From Branchiostoma floridae (taxonomy: Eukaryota > Chordata > Leptocardii > Amphioxiformes > Branchiostomatidae): a DNA stretch of 64,000 nt. Below, piece by piece: positions 1-42,044 of the stretch. A model generated the notes under the pieces. It searched no databases and was not told the DNA's origin. It saw only the letters and a list, made by a program, of their open reading frames with translations. Every line of letters begins with the position of its first letter. The stretch's first letter is position 1. A program made the position numbers and the translations under genes. The stretch covers positions 13,555,105-13,619,104 of the forward strand of contig NC_049992.1 in the NCBI RefSeq assembly GCF_000003815.2, read 5' to 3'.

Positions 1-497
1 TAACAGATCTTAGTTCTCCTAATTCGTTTGTCGCAAACACCGCTGCCATTGTGTGAAGAGGCAACACCTTCCATGGATATGAAAATGTGTATTGTTGTGA
101 CTTCCTCGTCTCCCTTTTCTCGGCGCCTTACTACAACAAACAAATCCCTGAAACATACGAAAACCCGAGAACAACAAGGAAATAATGCTTATCCTATTAT
201 CTCTCCTACCATTTCTTCTTACCCAGTAGTTTGCTTGTTTCTATGAAATCGCGTATTTGATGCTTATTAGCAAAATAGCTTTGCCGTGAAGATAAAATTA
301 TGAATTGTATGAATGAAAACGGGAGGGTGTCTCAGTTGTAATCTTTATCGTTTGGTTCTACGGATTTCCGACGTAATATAAGATCTGTAAGTTTAGCTGA
401 GAAAGATTTGAACTGCTCGGCGACCACGAGACTTGGGTAGTTTGTTCCGTTCCTCTCTCACCACAAAACTCGATGGCATTATTCTTCGTGCTACCAG
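1..497 (+). other. Partial intron 1 / upstream sequence of Pax3/7 copy A
   Basis: No exon resembling the first coding exon of copy B is seen here. The stretch ends in a 3' splice site (CTACCAG) at 497. An in-frame ATG at 473 would allow a 5'-extended paired-box exon to start translation directly. Confidence 0.5.
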
Positions 498-14407
<13,910 letters not shown>

Positions 14408-15530
14408 AGCCTCAACAATCACCGGGCTTTAAGAAGACACCGGCAAAGGCGGAAAAGAAGGCAGAAGAGAGTTCATTTGAAAAACAACAACAACAACAAC
14501 AACAGCATCAAAATATTCATTAAAAAAACGAGTGACATTCCAAAACGTTCACAATTGGTGTAGAGAGTAAGAGGATGAGTATACTGTTTGCCGAAAATGT
14601 ATCGTGGAACGATAAAAGCTTTAGTAGATATTGATATGATATCATCAAACACTTATGCAATACTAGGACCGTCAGCTAGTGTGACCTAGGTAGACACCTA
14701 TACAACTGTACATTACAAGCATAGATGATAATCGTACGTTTATAAATGATATGCAGCAAACATAGTCCCGCCAAATCTGTGTGTGTATCGTAGGTCAGTA
14801 AAGTGTGAAGTGTATAGTGACATAGATATTGATTCTATTCTAAATGTGTGCGACTTTGGCTTCAAGTCTTCATTCCAGCCTGTCATCATTGAGATGTATC
14901 TTAAAGATATTGTTTTTTTAAACTCCATGTCATAAAGAAGAAAAAATGTAAAAAAATTATTCTAACTTTTGTTCTTAGTTTGGTTTTACTATAGTTTGGA
15001 TTGTGTGAATTATTCTACCAGTTATGCACGTTTCAGTAGTTTTTGTGTGTGTGACAAGCTATTTTCCTGTCTGTTTCCCGTGTTTAGGGGTACTTGAGTC
15101 AGATGACTGATGTGCCAAATTATCGCCCCTTGTACATAGGTTACGTGTAAATAGAGAGTAGCATAATACAGGTATTTATTTCGACCAGACCCAGTCCGAC
15201 ACTTGTATAGCGTCCGGCGCGTGGCGGGGTAGTGCTCCACAATTGTACAGTCTACCCATGTAAAATAACAGGTTGTATAAAGATGCTTCTATGGAAAATT
15301 GCTCGCAAAACAGCCAGTAGGAAGCGAAGGTACCAATTGTACGTCCTTAGCCGTGCTCCCCTCTGTTTAAGGTCGTGGGATAACAAGGCGTCGGCGCCAC
15401 GTTAATGGGTTAATGACAGCTGGTTAGCAACTGATACAAATCAGCAGGACAAACAGTTGAAGTTTTCCCATGTCTTTGTTACCTATGTACGGATGTTGTG
15501 TGCATTAAAGTTTGGGTCTCAACTATGACG
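14408..15530 (+). other. Probable 3' UTR of Pax3/7 A
   Basis: AT-rich sequence after the stop, with a (CAA)n tract at about 14485-14508. The best poly(A) signal I can see is ATTAAA at 15504-15509, followed by GT-rich sequence. No AATAAA was found nearer the stop. Confidence 0.5.
15504..15509 (+). terminator. Candidate poly(A) signal ATTAAA for Pax3/7 A
   Basis: The common variant hexamer ATTAAA, followed by TTTGGGTCTC and TTATGTGTG. It is the only strong candidate within 1.2 kb of the stop. Confidence 0.4.
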
Positions 15531-16564
15531 ATTATGTGTGATGCTAGCTTTTCTTACATCAAATATACTTTATCTTATCTTCCATAGAGATAAGTGTGAA
15601 CCAGACTTGAACAAACATGTGTCCTAGCTAAAACTCCCCTTCCTAGGTGAAAAGATTATACTAATCCATTACCTGATGACCCAACGTTCTGACTTTAATC
15701 AGTTTCTTGTCTTCATCATAGTAACACCTGTTTGATTGGGCCAGCTTTTCTCGTAGCATTTTGGCCACAGCGGTGCGTGCAAGTTCATGATCACCGTCAG
15801 CAATTTTTCTGTTTCGATAAAAGTTGGTATGAGCTTGTTGAAGATGCAACTTTACATTCTAGTTGGCGATGCTTCCATATTGGCAGTGCTGTTAAGACTC
15901 CATTTGTGAATTCCAATTTCAAAACAAAACTTTCCGTCCCGTTTCAAGCGTATATCCCTCTTTTAGACGTGTAACATGAAAGCACCCTTCCCACACGTTA
16001 ACAATTTACGGTATTCTTAATGTATGTCCGAGTGTCACATATAATGTTAGATAGATGTGCCCACACAGTATGATAGTCTATAGCCTTCCTTACGCATGAC
16101 GTACAAGTTTACAGTCACTTCTACCACCCTGGGTAGTGATGGATATGTCAAAACTGCACGGGGGAGCAGAAATATTAATTGGGAAGTCAGAATTCTGGCT
16201 ATCAGTAATAAAGCAAAACCACTGTGGGTTCTGTACTGTAGTTAAGGGCTGTGTTTATCGGCTTAGGGACTCAGGGGTGCCTTTCTGCAGCAAGCAGTGT
16301 CTAGGACGAAACTTAGACCTCTCCTCAGTGAAATGGGGAAGCAAATCGAATTTTTAAAGAACAAGACAGCGCATGACGAAGACACGATTAGCGCCGTAAG
16401 GAAAACGGCATACTTCTGTAATTCTGATTGGAGCGGCGAGTGAAAGGTTTCCTGCAACTCTTTGTTAAAAATTTGTCATGGCAAATTTGGAATACTATCA
16501 GTTTGAATGCAGAAGTCTTTCGCTTCCTAAAGACCGAACGCAAAGCGCAATCCGCTAAATTCTA

Positions 16565-17090
16565 CATGTAGGGAGACGGGAGCGGGCTGGAAGCTCCCAG
16601 CGCAGGCAACAAGGCTCGCAGGAGGCCCGATGGCGGCTGGTACGAGCTCCCCGGTGCGTTTATTGCAGTGATGACGGAATGCCGGTCCCTCTTGTCCCGG
16701 GAACGCCGCCGATACCGGTATGCCCTTGCACTTGACTGATGTCGTCTCTGGGAATATGCCAGCCTGCCGGCGACGGCGCGCTAAACTGTTCAGGGAACAG
16801 ACACGGGCCGAGCCACCGATCAGTCATCCCGAGAACACGACGCGAACGGCGCCCGAGGCGACACGACAGCCACACGGCATGTCCCGGGACCCTGGAGGGT
16901 TGGCAGGGGGGCAGGGATGTCGGAAATGGCGAGCAATGCTTGCGTGATCGGGAGAAATGTGAGGCTTTCAATCTGGTCTCGTTCACACGTCCCCTCAGGC
17001 AACGTCGCCAGGCCAGGCGACAAGTGACGCATGTCTGCCCCTCCAACAACACCGGTGCTGAAACTGGGAAACAGGAAAAGGTAAGGTGGA
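16565..17090. other. GC-rich island in intergenic DNA
   Basis: A stretch of about 500 bases much richer in G, C and CpG than its surroundings, with overlapping open frames on both strands. It ends near a consensus-like 5' splice site (AAAAG|GTAAGG, GT at 17081). None of the frames has a domain I recognise. It could be an unmethylated regulatory island or a first exon of a non-coding transcript. Confidence 0.4.
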
Positions 17091-17952
17091 GCAGGAAGTC
17101 ACCTCATACAGCTATAGAGTGAATTCTAAACGCAACAAATATGATATATTGTACATCAACTTGAGGCCAGCACAGGTGAATAAAGACTGACTGTAACTTA
17201 ACCGTTAACGAGGCTCAAGCTCATTTGCTTATTCTATGCAAGGATTTGAAGTTAATAACCTTGCAGTCTTTTCCTTTCTTATCACCATCCTCTGAATGTT
17301 TTCACTTTACTTCGAAATGACTTTCCTACTTTCCTACAACGACGCATTGAGTCTATCTGTAGATGTTCTCAATTCGGGAAAACTATTCTGATGAACTTTG
17401 CACAGATGTAGCAATTAGGGGAGTGATTCTGTTTCACAAATTTGCTTATAGAATGTCTATCCTTCTCAGCAGGTAACCAAACAGTGTTAAAGGGAAGCCC
17501 TGTTAGTAAAATACTGTCCCGAGACAGTCACTACATGATGGTACTCAGTTCACAATGGGCAGGATAATTGTAATTAGTATTTCTACAGTGGTGCACAAAG
17601 AAACGTCACAAGTGGTGTCTGTGGAACACTCAGGTCTTGTAAACAAGCTAAACAGGGGACCAACACGTTTGTTAATCCCTTCTGTTGTACCGGTAAGCCA
17701 CAAGAACACTCCATAACAAGTTTGTAAAGCTCGAACAGGCCCTCTTCTTCCAGTTGGTTAGGTTTTGTTGACCCGTGTCCGGAACCTATCAGAGTCCTAA
17801 ACGGTAGAACATGCGTCAAACACTGTACAAGTTGTTGACAATTCTGTGGAGCAACCATGGGTACAGCGGTACCACTGTCCAGTGTACAGGTGTTTGTAAT
17901 GTGTGAGGAATGCGATAGCATATGGATAAAATGTTCAATATGGGTGACGCAG

Positions 17953-18149
17953 TACTCTCCAAGCAGAGGTTCCGCTCCGACTGTTTTTGACGTCTTTTTA
18001 GGCGTTTTTGTCGGCCGTCTATTTTGTACCGTTTTGTACCATTTTCTTTCTATTCTGTATCGGTTCTTTATGTCACAAAATAGAAAGACCGACAAAAACG
18101 TCTAAAACAGGTCAAAAATGGCCGGAGCCGAATATCTGCTTGGAGTGTA
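17953..18149. mobile_element. MITE-like element with TA flanks
   Basis: The left end is TACTCTCCAAGCAGAGGTTC. The right end, read on the minus strand, starts TACACTCCAAGCAGATATTC. The inner arms also match (CGTTTTTGTCGG on both sides). It is about 197 bases with no coding capacity. TA at both ends suggests a Tc1/mariner-type insertion (inference). Confidence 0.7.
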
Positions 18150-20178
18150 GGACACAGTACCTCAGAAACTGAGTTGCATGATAAAGTTTGAAATATTGTA
18201 CGAACCGGGGCTTCTGTGTAACGACAGTAAAACTCTGTGAAGATTTGTGTTGTGAGGTAACGTTATGACATGAAGCAAGAAAACATCGACATCCGGATAT
18301 CCAGAATAGTCAAGAGCGCCTGTTTTAACGTAACTCATATTTTTGCATTCTTTGAAACATGAAGACTAATTTGACTACATCATTCATCTTGGTGCGGTAC
18401 TGTGGCTATATCTTATTCAAGACTTCTTGCGACTCGCAGAAGAACACGATTCTTTTGAAAAAGTGTTCTTTCAATGTGATGTAGAAAAGGTATGCTAGGT
18501 TTCAGACGCGAGTAGCGAGCACAGGCCATAATTTTCCCGCCCTATCGCGCTCATTCTAACGAGACAGTAATCGCCGTGGTGAAAGACGTGAAAAACGGTT
18601 GCGAGCAGCCACTGGCTGGCGGCGCGCAGATAACTTGCATTAGGCGACCCTCATGTCACCAACGGCGACAATTGGAGACTTTCCGGGTGCGAGATAGGCG
18701 CGATATCCTCGGCGGATGCGTAGTTACTGTCGGGTTAATCGTTACGCTGTTCTTTAGCGAGATGATTGTGGGAATAAGGTGGCAGAGTGTGGGGGGTGAT
18801 AAGTAGTGACGGATTGGAACAGCCGGTGTTGGGTGTAAACCTGAGGTGTGCTGATCTCCGTAACTGTCGGGACGGGGACGGATAGAGCTGTAGTGTTCGG
18901 CAGGTGGGAAGGTGTGGGGAGATAGCCGGGGATCACGGGACACGAAGAGAACCGTGAAGGATCGTCAAGCGCGTCCTGAGAGTGCTCTGAAGAACTGGTG
19001 TAGGAAACTGGAAATCCGATGGAAATGGATTTCTGCGAAAACGGATTTAGTAAGAATGATTTACGTGAAGATTCCACACTATTCCAATACGCTGAAATTC
19101 ATTTTCCACGTACGAACACACAATCTACCTTGTCAACAACGCGACACAGAGCGCAACTCCCTTGTACTTGTAAAGGACTAATTTTATTGACCGAAGCAAA
19201 ACATATAACATATTGCTTCCATAAGAATATCGTTGAGAAGGCAGCGGTAAAAGGTCATTCGGCGAAAGAGATAACTAAATGCACGATCAAAAGTGTATGA
19301 ATATGAGTAGAGTGCATTAAAGTAGAGAAGTTTCAGTCAAAAAGGAATTGTGAATGCCCACTGACTGACTGACTATTCCAAGTTACCCATGTTACATCAC
19401 TATCAAATGTAGAAATACACTACCCTGTTTAATGACGCTACATAGGCAACATGAGCTTGCTCGACATCTTGTTTGTGAAAACTTATTATGTCCATATGCT
19501 ATATCCTATATGATAACGTTTTACCCAATGTGGAAGACATATTGTTTTAGCTCGCCATGGTGTTTTCTTCTTCTCCTATGACGAAGAAAGACAAAACAAA
19601 AATAGTAAAGACCATACTGTTGTTGACCCTTAAGATTAAGGTAAAACCAAACAATATCCAAACCACACTTTAACAGGCTCTTCTTTAAAAAACAAACAAA
19701 CACAAAACAAGTAGATGTGGGGTAGTAATAATGCGGTTAACCCGTTTCTATATATGGCCATATCACATCTATTTCACAAATATGAACCGAAAAAAATTGA
19801 TTTTGTCAAGAACGATTGCACATATTTCACTGTATGCCAAAAGCTAACAAAACATAGTTTTTATGGCAGTGATTCGATGATTGTCTCCAGTTGCATAATT
19901 TGCTCAGTAAGTAGATATAAGTTCTTTTTTACTCGCACGCAATATTATAGGGTGAGCCTAATGGCATAGAATCAGACGTAAAAGGTATGATGTAAGTCTT
20001 CTACTCGTATGTGTACAATAAAGTAAACAAAGCATTTGACTTGACAAGAGACGAAGCTATTAGACATATATAAATTTAGTATGCATTGTATTGTCTCTCA
20101 CTCTCAGCGAGACACAACAGTTGCATCTTTTCTTTGATAAACAAAAACGCGCACAACCACACACATTTATACATGACG

Positions 20179-20248
20179 TATATATATATATACTCTCTCT
20201 CTCTCTCTCTCTACATGACGTATATATATATATATATACAGTATATAT

Positions 20249-20280
<32 letters not shown>

Positions 20281-20322
20281 CAGACAGACAGACTGACAGA
20301 CAGAGACAAAGAGACAGAGATC
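20179..20322. repeat. Compound microsatellite (TA)n (CT)n (TA)n (GA)n (CAGA)n
   Basis: Runs of TA, CT, TA, GA and ACAG follow one another. The CT and GA runs are complementary and could fold back. TACATGACGTATATATATA occurs twice, so part of the tract has been duplicated. Confidence 0.95.
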
Positions 20323-20452
20323 CGATAGAGAGAATAGGATAATAGTGCTGCATACGTAGGGAATAAAGAAAGTGTAATATCTTAAACGGACTATAAAGGA
20401 CCTTTGAGTCTCGGCGTTTGTACAGTAATAGTAACATGGGTTGACATGGTTG

Positions 20453-20530
20453 ATTTTGGTTTGGTTTGGTTTGGTTTATTTAGATCTCCATTAGTGAAAT
20501 ACACTAGTCTTCCTGGAGTCCACATTAAAA
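20453..20530 (-). mobile_element. Probable LINE 3' tail with (CCAAA)n, minus orientation
   Basis: Read on the minus strand, an ATGGAGATCTAAATAAA-like end is followed by repeated CCAAA units. Short pentamer tails of this type are usual at the 3' ends of CR1/L2-like LINEs. No reverse transcriptase frame is left. A short coding-like stretch at about 20985-21090 (minus) may or may not belong to it. Confidence 0.45.
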
Positions 20531-23166
20531 CAATACAGAAATAATTGCAACAGAAATGTACAAATTATACAAATTATAACTTTGAAATAACAGAAAGCAA
20601 ACATATGGTAAACTGAAAAACAGTGATTTGCATACGTGAAGTAAAATAAAATAAATCAACTTAGTTCTTATATATACAACAAAATGTCCAATTGAATTAA
20701 CAGAAACTTGGTAATATCAACTCAAAAACGGAGTGGGAGAGGTCGGAGGTCGAGCAAAATCATAGTAAATCAAATACAATTTGAACTGAAGTACAAGTTG
20801 AAACAAACAGTATTTGAAAGCATATAAATCATATAGCAAAAATAATAATAATAATAGTTATCGATACATCATGAATAAAACAAAACATAATTGGAGCCGG
20901 CGAGAGATGGGTTTCATTTTTTACAATGTGCACAAGTACGAACAAGCATCACTCTGTTCTTCTCCAGGGCAGTGGTGACCTATGACCTAAGGATGATTGA
21001 CAGGTCCTCTGTCATGTCAGACATGCGCAGCAGGTACTTCAGGTGATGACTTCTGCAGATGTTCAGACGGAACATCTTCATTTCCGGAGAGAGATATATG
21101 AACACACCTTGTGGTCGTTATGTCTTATCAAAAACACATGTTGTGTCTTTTGCTTCTGCAATTTTACATCTGTAAACATTATTGTTCAGTGTTGTTTTCT
21201 GCAAACTACCTGTTAGATTGTAATACAAGGATCGGAAAACCTGATATTTGTGATGGAAGATGAATGATTCTCTGAATTTGATGAACTTGAAATTATTGTG
21301 TATATCCATGAAAACGTCTTCATTTATACATTAAAATTTCATATCTAGTCGTATTCTGACTATCATAATTATAAAGTCAAAGTCATAAGAAAATGAAGAT
21401 CTGTATAATCATTAATTAAAACGTACTTTCTATTCATTGTGCATGGAAGCAAGAATCTCTATTTCAACATAGGACGGCGTTTGGAATATTGTTCAATGCT
21501 GCCGACAAAAATTCCTTTACTCGCGGGTTAACCGTGAATGGACAAAGGCTTTGTCCACAAGAGGAGTGCGCCTTCAGACGGACAACAAACTGTTTAGCAT
21601 TTATAGAGTTGAATCAGTGTAGAGTCATTGTCTCCATCAACACCGGCTGCAGAACATAATTCCATCAAAGTAAGGACATATTGTTCCCACAGACGTGTAT
21701 TGTGCGCGCTATAATAGGATAAACCCCTTTACCCGCTCAATACACCTGCATATATTTGTCGGGGCCGATTCAGGGATTGTGACGTGCCCCTCCCGGAAAC
21801 ATTGTGTGGGTCAGGGGGAAAAGATGGATGTCCTGAGTAGATACAACTGCAGCTCGCGCCCCGCTGGGCAGACCCTTCAGGGAGGAGCGGTGGACAGTAT
21901 AGCATTACCGCGCCCTGCTGCGCGCACAATTGGCAACCAAGCCTTTCCCAAAACGCCAGGAGAAAAGACACCATTGTCCGCGTCTGACAGGTTCGCTGCT
22001 GAAAATGTATGAGTTTTCGTTCCAAGATGGCAAGAGCACCCTTTTCGCGTTAATCCAGAAAAGATGTTTATGCATCGAAATTCCAGAAGAAACGCCATTG
22101 TTGGCATTGCCCTTTCAAAATGTTTCGGCAGGTTTTATCTCAGGACTTGTAGCAGTAGCTGGCGTTACGCAAATGGGATGTATCACCGGAGGAGGTAACA
22201 AATATTTTGACTTATGTGATTCCGATTCAAACAAACAAAACGTATCCTCAAAGTACATAAACAACTCCGGGTCAGATCCTTGCTGTGGTGAGTTAAAAAG
22301 ACATTGACCCAAGAGAGACCCCGTGTGCTGTACAGAAAGCATCCATTCCTAGTCGGGACGGACAGTTCTTAGGTTTCCTTTTATCAGACGTCGTAAAGGC
22401 GGATTTATGGGACCATCAGTGTCTTTGCAATCTCCTCTAAAATCAGACAAAACACCGCCCTGGGAGAAATCATATTCACTGGTAGTCAAGAAGTTTATTC
22501 CCGTTAGAAATACGGCTGTAGAGAGCATAATGGAGAGATTCACCTCGATGAGCAGCGGAGGATGATATTCAAGATGGCTACCGAGATGGCGGGCTCTCTT
22601 CTGAAGAATCCCTACAAAGTGTAATCTTTAGGTGCCAAGGGGCCCACCTCCGCAAGGGAAACCATGAAAAGGAACCGAGCAAAATGCCAAGTCTCGGATT
22701 TCTGAGATTGGCCCTCAACACAACAGATGTGGACCTGATGTTGACGTTCCCTTTTATGTACGAGTGTAGACAGGAATAGCAGGTCTTCTCCCCAAACGAG
22801 TTATGAGTAAACGCTATCCTGTGTGTCTATGATGACATACGGCTAGTGATAACGTAAAATGGCTTGTATGGGAGATGTGCTCTATAGAAAACTAGATGCC
22901 CTCCTACTAACTGTCGCTCCACAATTTGTCAAGTCCAATCGGTATTTACAAGATAGCAGGATATGCGATGGCTATGCTACGTTTTCAATGGCATGGTATT
23001 GCGTTCACTGAACACTTGTTAATGTTTATCAGGGTATGACTATGAGATTCGTTGCCAAAATGAAGCAGCCTCAAATTGGCTGCACATACAACGATGTTTA
23101 TATATTATATGACACAAACCATGAACTAGCTTTTTGCTCTACTACGTGTTTCGTACCATGTCTATA

Positions 23167-23189
23167 CAAGGAGCTTTTAAAGCTCCTTG
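23167..23189. repeat. Perfect 11-bp inverted repeat (hairpin)
   Basis: CAAGGAGCTTT, one T, then AAAGCTCCTTG. It resembles the outer arms of hairpins at 11657-11698 and 43487-43521. Confidence 0.8.
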
Positions 23190-24447
23190 GTCTATGTAAT
23201 GATTAATGAATTTATTAGGACTTAAATGATGTAACCTGCATCACTGTTGTATTTTATCTGGCTTTTACCTCTTTTCTATTAATAACCTCAATGAAAATCG
23301 ACCTGCAGGCCGATTTGAGCTTTCATGAACAAATACAAACAAACAAAACGTAATAGACAATAAAGAAGCCCTCTTACACCAAGCCAAGAGAACCTTCCGC
23401 CGCTAATAAACAAAAACAACAGATTTTATTGAATACACAAGTAATCACTGTAATGACACCTAAATGCATTAGCATTGTTTCAGAACAAGGTGTTAAAGAC
23501 GGATCTGACACCGTCCGCCGCCAATCGGAAAACATAAAACAAAAGACCCGGTAATGTAATTCTCCGTTAATCTGATCTATTTTTCCGTGATTATGGCGGT
23601 ACGGGAGAGCTCTGAAACCTCAGTGTTTACTTTTCCCAAAGGAACTGGGGCTCACGTTGTTCTAGTGGTGGGAGAGAGTTCTCAGCGGGGACAGTCGTTT
23701 ATCATCGTCAAGAGAATCATCTTCCCTGCAAACACTGTGTTTATCTAAAGTCTTTATTGTCAGTTTATGATGTTACCATATGTTGGAGAATATTCCTCGG
23801 TAGTTATGACCAGGGCTGTATGAAACTGGTTAGTACGTTGAGTAGAGTGCCAACATTTCCGTATCTAAGGTGTATTCTGTATTTGTTTGAGCTTGGTCTA
23901 AAGCAATTTTCTCAGTATCTCTGAAAAGTTTCAATAACATTTTAGATCTTCCTGAAATAAAATTGTGTCTCATCTAACCACGGACTCACAGTCTACTCTA
24001 GTCTTGGGTTAGGTTACATTTACCGTCACATGGGTATTTGTGTGTATCGTAAAATATACTGTAGTGAATTTCTGACTCAAGTGAAATCAATAACGAATAT
24101 AGCTGAAGACATCGGACACTGTAACATGCTCTTCCCAAACGTCGTTACTCGGTGATTTTCCGACCCGTTGGGGAGTCCTTCACACAAGGTGGGGAAAAAA
24201 GTCGCATTTTTTCCGCCGTACTCACAAATTTCTCGCCAGGGTCTTGGCGACAATACAACTATTCTAGTAAACATAGAAAAGGTGGGGATGAGACAGTGCC
24301 CAATTTTTACGCCCGCTGTGACCCCACAGTCCCTAAATCTGCAGAGAACAGCCCCTCCCCCTGTCACACCAACCCGCCTGCCAACTTCCCGTGTCCACGG
24401 TGTCGTTCTCAACGGGACACCTCGGCCAAAATGCCCGCGAAAAACAA

Positions 24448-24493
24448 CCAATGAAAGATTACCATAATGACGTCAGATTTACTTCTATCCAAT
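24448..24493 (+). promoter_or_regulatory. CCAAT / CRE / CCAAT cluster upstream of Pax3/7 B
   Basis: CCAAT boxes at 24448-24452 and 24489-24493 flank a full palindromic CRE, TGACGTCA, at 24468-24475. The cluster ends about 200 bases before the ATG of exon 1. No TATA box was seen between it and the ATG. CREB/ATF and NF-Y are the expected binders (motif knowledge). Confidence 0.5.
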
Positions 24494-24694
24494 CAGATGC
24501 CACCGTCGGCAGAGGGGCATGGACTAATCAGCATTGTAAATCAGTTGGAGAGAACTTCAGACGGGGTCACTGCTCCCCCGCAGGCACCAAAACAGAGCGG
24601 AGCACAGAACGACTGAGCACACACGTCCGTCCCGGGACAACGCCGAAGGACCGTTACTCCACTAGACGACGTGCTGATTCCAAAGTTTCCAACC

Positions 24695-39641
<14,947 letters not shown>

Positions 39642-41960
39642 ACATCCGTGCAAGCAACCTCTCCATCCTCTGAATCACGCCACGTACCAAAACTTAACGT
39701 CATTTACTGTACCAAATCGAGGGAAACAAATTCACTCTTAACGTGATATGCCTACTGCGAATTGATTGTATGTTTGTGTGTTATTCTGATTAATCTCGCT
39801 CATTTCCGATGAACACGCTTACTGTACAAGTGCTTCTCCGATTTTGCACGGAAGTTGTTAATGAAATGATGACTACTTTGAGAAGAGATGAGGTGGAAAA
39901 TCATCATTAATACCAGTGACACACTCTTACCATGGTGTATATTGTCGATAATGATGATAAATTAGTACTTATCTTCCCTATAGTAAATTAGATGTGGAAA
40001 CAGCCAGACGTGAATGTTATTCATACACCGAAGGGTATATTTTCATGCCCTCTAATATATTGTAGTTATTGGAAGTCGGAGACATAAATTACAGATCGTA
40101 CAGAGGATATAGAGAGTTAGAGAATGTTTCTGACGCACAATTGAGATAACATTGAGATAACATTGGCAAAAAATGGATGGAGATATCACACTTAGTGACT
40201 AGCCACAATGATGATGGTAAACAACTTGAAATAGAGTCATCCATCAAGACTGCATCTTCATAAATAACTTACTTTCAATTGTCTAGTAGTTGGAACTATA
40301 TATATGTTCGATTGGTTTACTGTGATATATATGTTCACATGTAAGTCCAGCCGCTGACAATTGCTTCGCCAAAGAAAGTAAAAGTCCTTAAATATGCAGT
40401 TCAAGCAGAGTCAAATGCGTGATAAAAAGGTGTAATACTGAAGGCCAGTCCCAGAAAGGTAAAGTTCAATCACTGGTAATACTTTTTGACGGCGCCGTTG
40501 ATAGAAAAATGCATCACTGTCATAAACAGAGCGATAGCATTGTGTGCAGGACGCTATATATGTATGAGGAGAAGAAACTCATACGGTTGGCAGTAATCCA
40601 TCGGGCAGATATGCTTTATGACAGATAAGAGGGATTAGGTTGGGGAAAGGGCGCTAGGCACTTCATTAATACGGCATTTCAGCCCCGCGGTGCAGCCACA
40701 TTTCGCCATAGCACGCAGTAGACTTATATCTATTGCCGGTGAAACTGCGCCAGGAAGCGATAACCTCTGTTCCCTCTGTACGCCGGGAGTGTCATGTGCC
40801 ATTTATTTGTACATAATCGTGAGTAAGCCCCATATCATCACATTAAATGGCGGTTATCAGCCACACACAGGGGCCAACCGCGCCATCCTGCAATCCATCA
40901 ACTTCTTGGTCGCCATGGAGACGAACGTCAGATGATAGGCAAAGAGGAAGTTCAGAAGAATGGTTCAATACGAAAGATATTTGACCTTGCCAGATTACAA
41001 GGGGGTCAAAGCTTTTAAATGTGATGAAGGGAATTGTGTGATGCAAACTATGGAATATTTGCCCGTGGTGGAATATGGGAGTTTCATGGACTTCTCAGCA
41101 GTTTATTTCCGGCTTGGAAGACTATATTCAGCGGGTCATTTCTTGTGCGTATAGATATCATCATCCATTATACGTTTGTCACCTGTATGATGAATCACCA
41201 TTTAACTTGCAGCGCAGAAGCCCACAAAATTCTTCCTGAAATTAGGACGATAAAACTTTATACCGCAGAATCAAAATAAGCATTTTGTGACGAAATCGGC
41301 AACCTATTTGCTGTGAAAGGTTTTGCGTCTTGTGCTTGTTTTATTGACCTGTATGAAAAACAAATATCTAGATGTACGCTGTATTTAACCGGTGAAAATG
41401 CATTTAGCTAGGAGAATACACTCTCTCTCAAAAACACTATTCTATTGTGTACTTTAAGGTCAAGTTTTAGCATGTAAAATAGCTAGAAACCCATTGGCGG
41501 GAACAATGGTTTATGTATATGAATATAGTAAGTAGAAGTTAGTACATGTAACGTTTTATTGTTCAATATATATTATGTTTATGCTAACATTCTATGCTTT
41601 CTTTATTTGTAGTTCTCTAGTCTTTCTGTCATGTGTTTTGTAGGATGTTATGGCCGTATTAATCAATATTTTGATATGGACCAACTGACGAAAATATACT
41701 TTTGAAAGTGTATTATTTTACGCTTATGTACATTCCTATCGTAAGGCTGGTTAAGGGACCTAATGACAACCACTTGTATTGAACTGAATGAATGAAGAAA
41801 GTAATGGTAGGCATAGCTTTGTTCGATGTTTCCGTATTGTTGTACATAGTGTAATTAGACAAAAGCAGTGTTTTTGTAATAAGTTAAGTACATCTTGCAT
41901 GCAAAATGTTGCAAAATGTTGTATGCTGATAAAATCAAAATAAAGTTCTACCGAAACAGT
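39642..41960 (+). other. Probable long 3' UTR of Pax3/7 B
   Basis: AT-rich and without recognised genes. The clearest poly(A) signal is AATAAA at 41939-41944, so the UTR could be about 2.3 kb. Earlier variant signals may be used instead. Confidence 0.4.
41939..41944 (+). terminator. Candidate poly(A) signal AATAAA for Pax3/7 B
   Basis: Canonical hexamer followed by GT-rich sequence (GTAATGTGGATTTGC). It is far from the stop. Confidence 0.4.
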
Positions 41961-42044
41961 AATGTGGATTTGCTTCTGTTAAACTTGCTTTGTGGGTCAG
42001 TTTATCAAATTGTAAGAAACGCCAAACAAGGCAGAATATAATGT

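Larger units (their letters stand above)
15531..24440. other. Intergenic region between the two Pax3/7 genes
   Basis: No gene recognised. Contents: a GC-rich island (about 16565-17090), a TA-flanked MITE-like element (17953-18149), a compound microsatellite (about 20179-20322), a LINE-like 3' tail on the minus strand (20453-20530) and a perfect 11-bp hairpin (23167-23189). Open frames such as 17583-18095 (minus) have no recognisable domain. Confidence 0.7.

Noticed and set aside
17583-18095. 170-codon open frame on the minus strand
   Set aside because: Its first third is the inverted-repeat element at 17953-18149; the rest shows no known domain.
20985-21090. Coding-like minus-strand stretch (MFRLNICRSHHLKYLLRMSD)
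   Set aside because: Plausible codon use but no acceptor, no partner exon and a LINE-like tail close by; too weak to call a gene.
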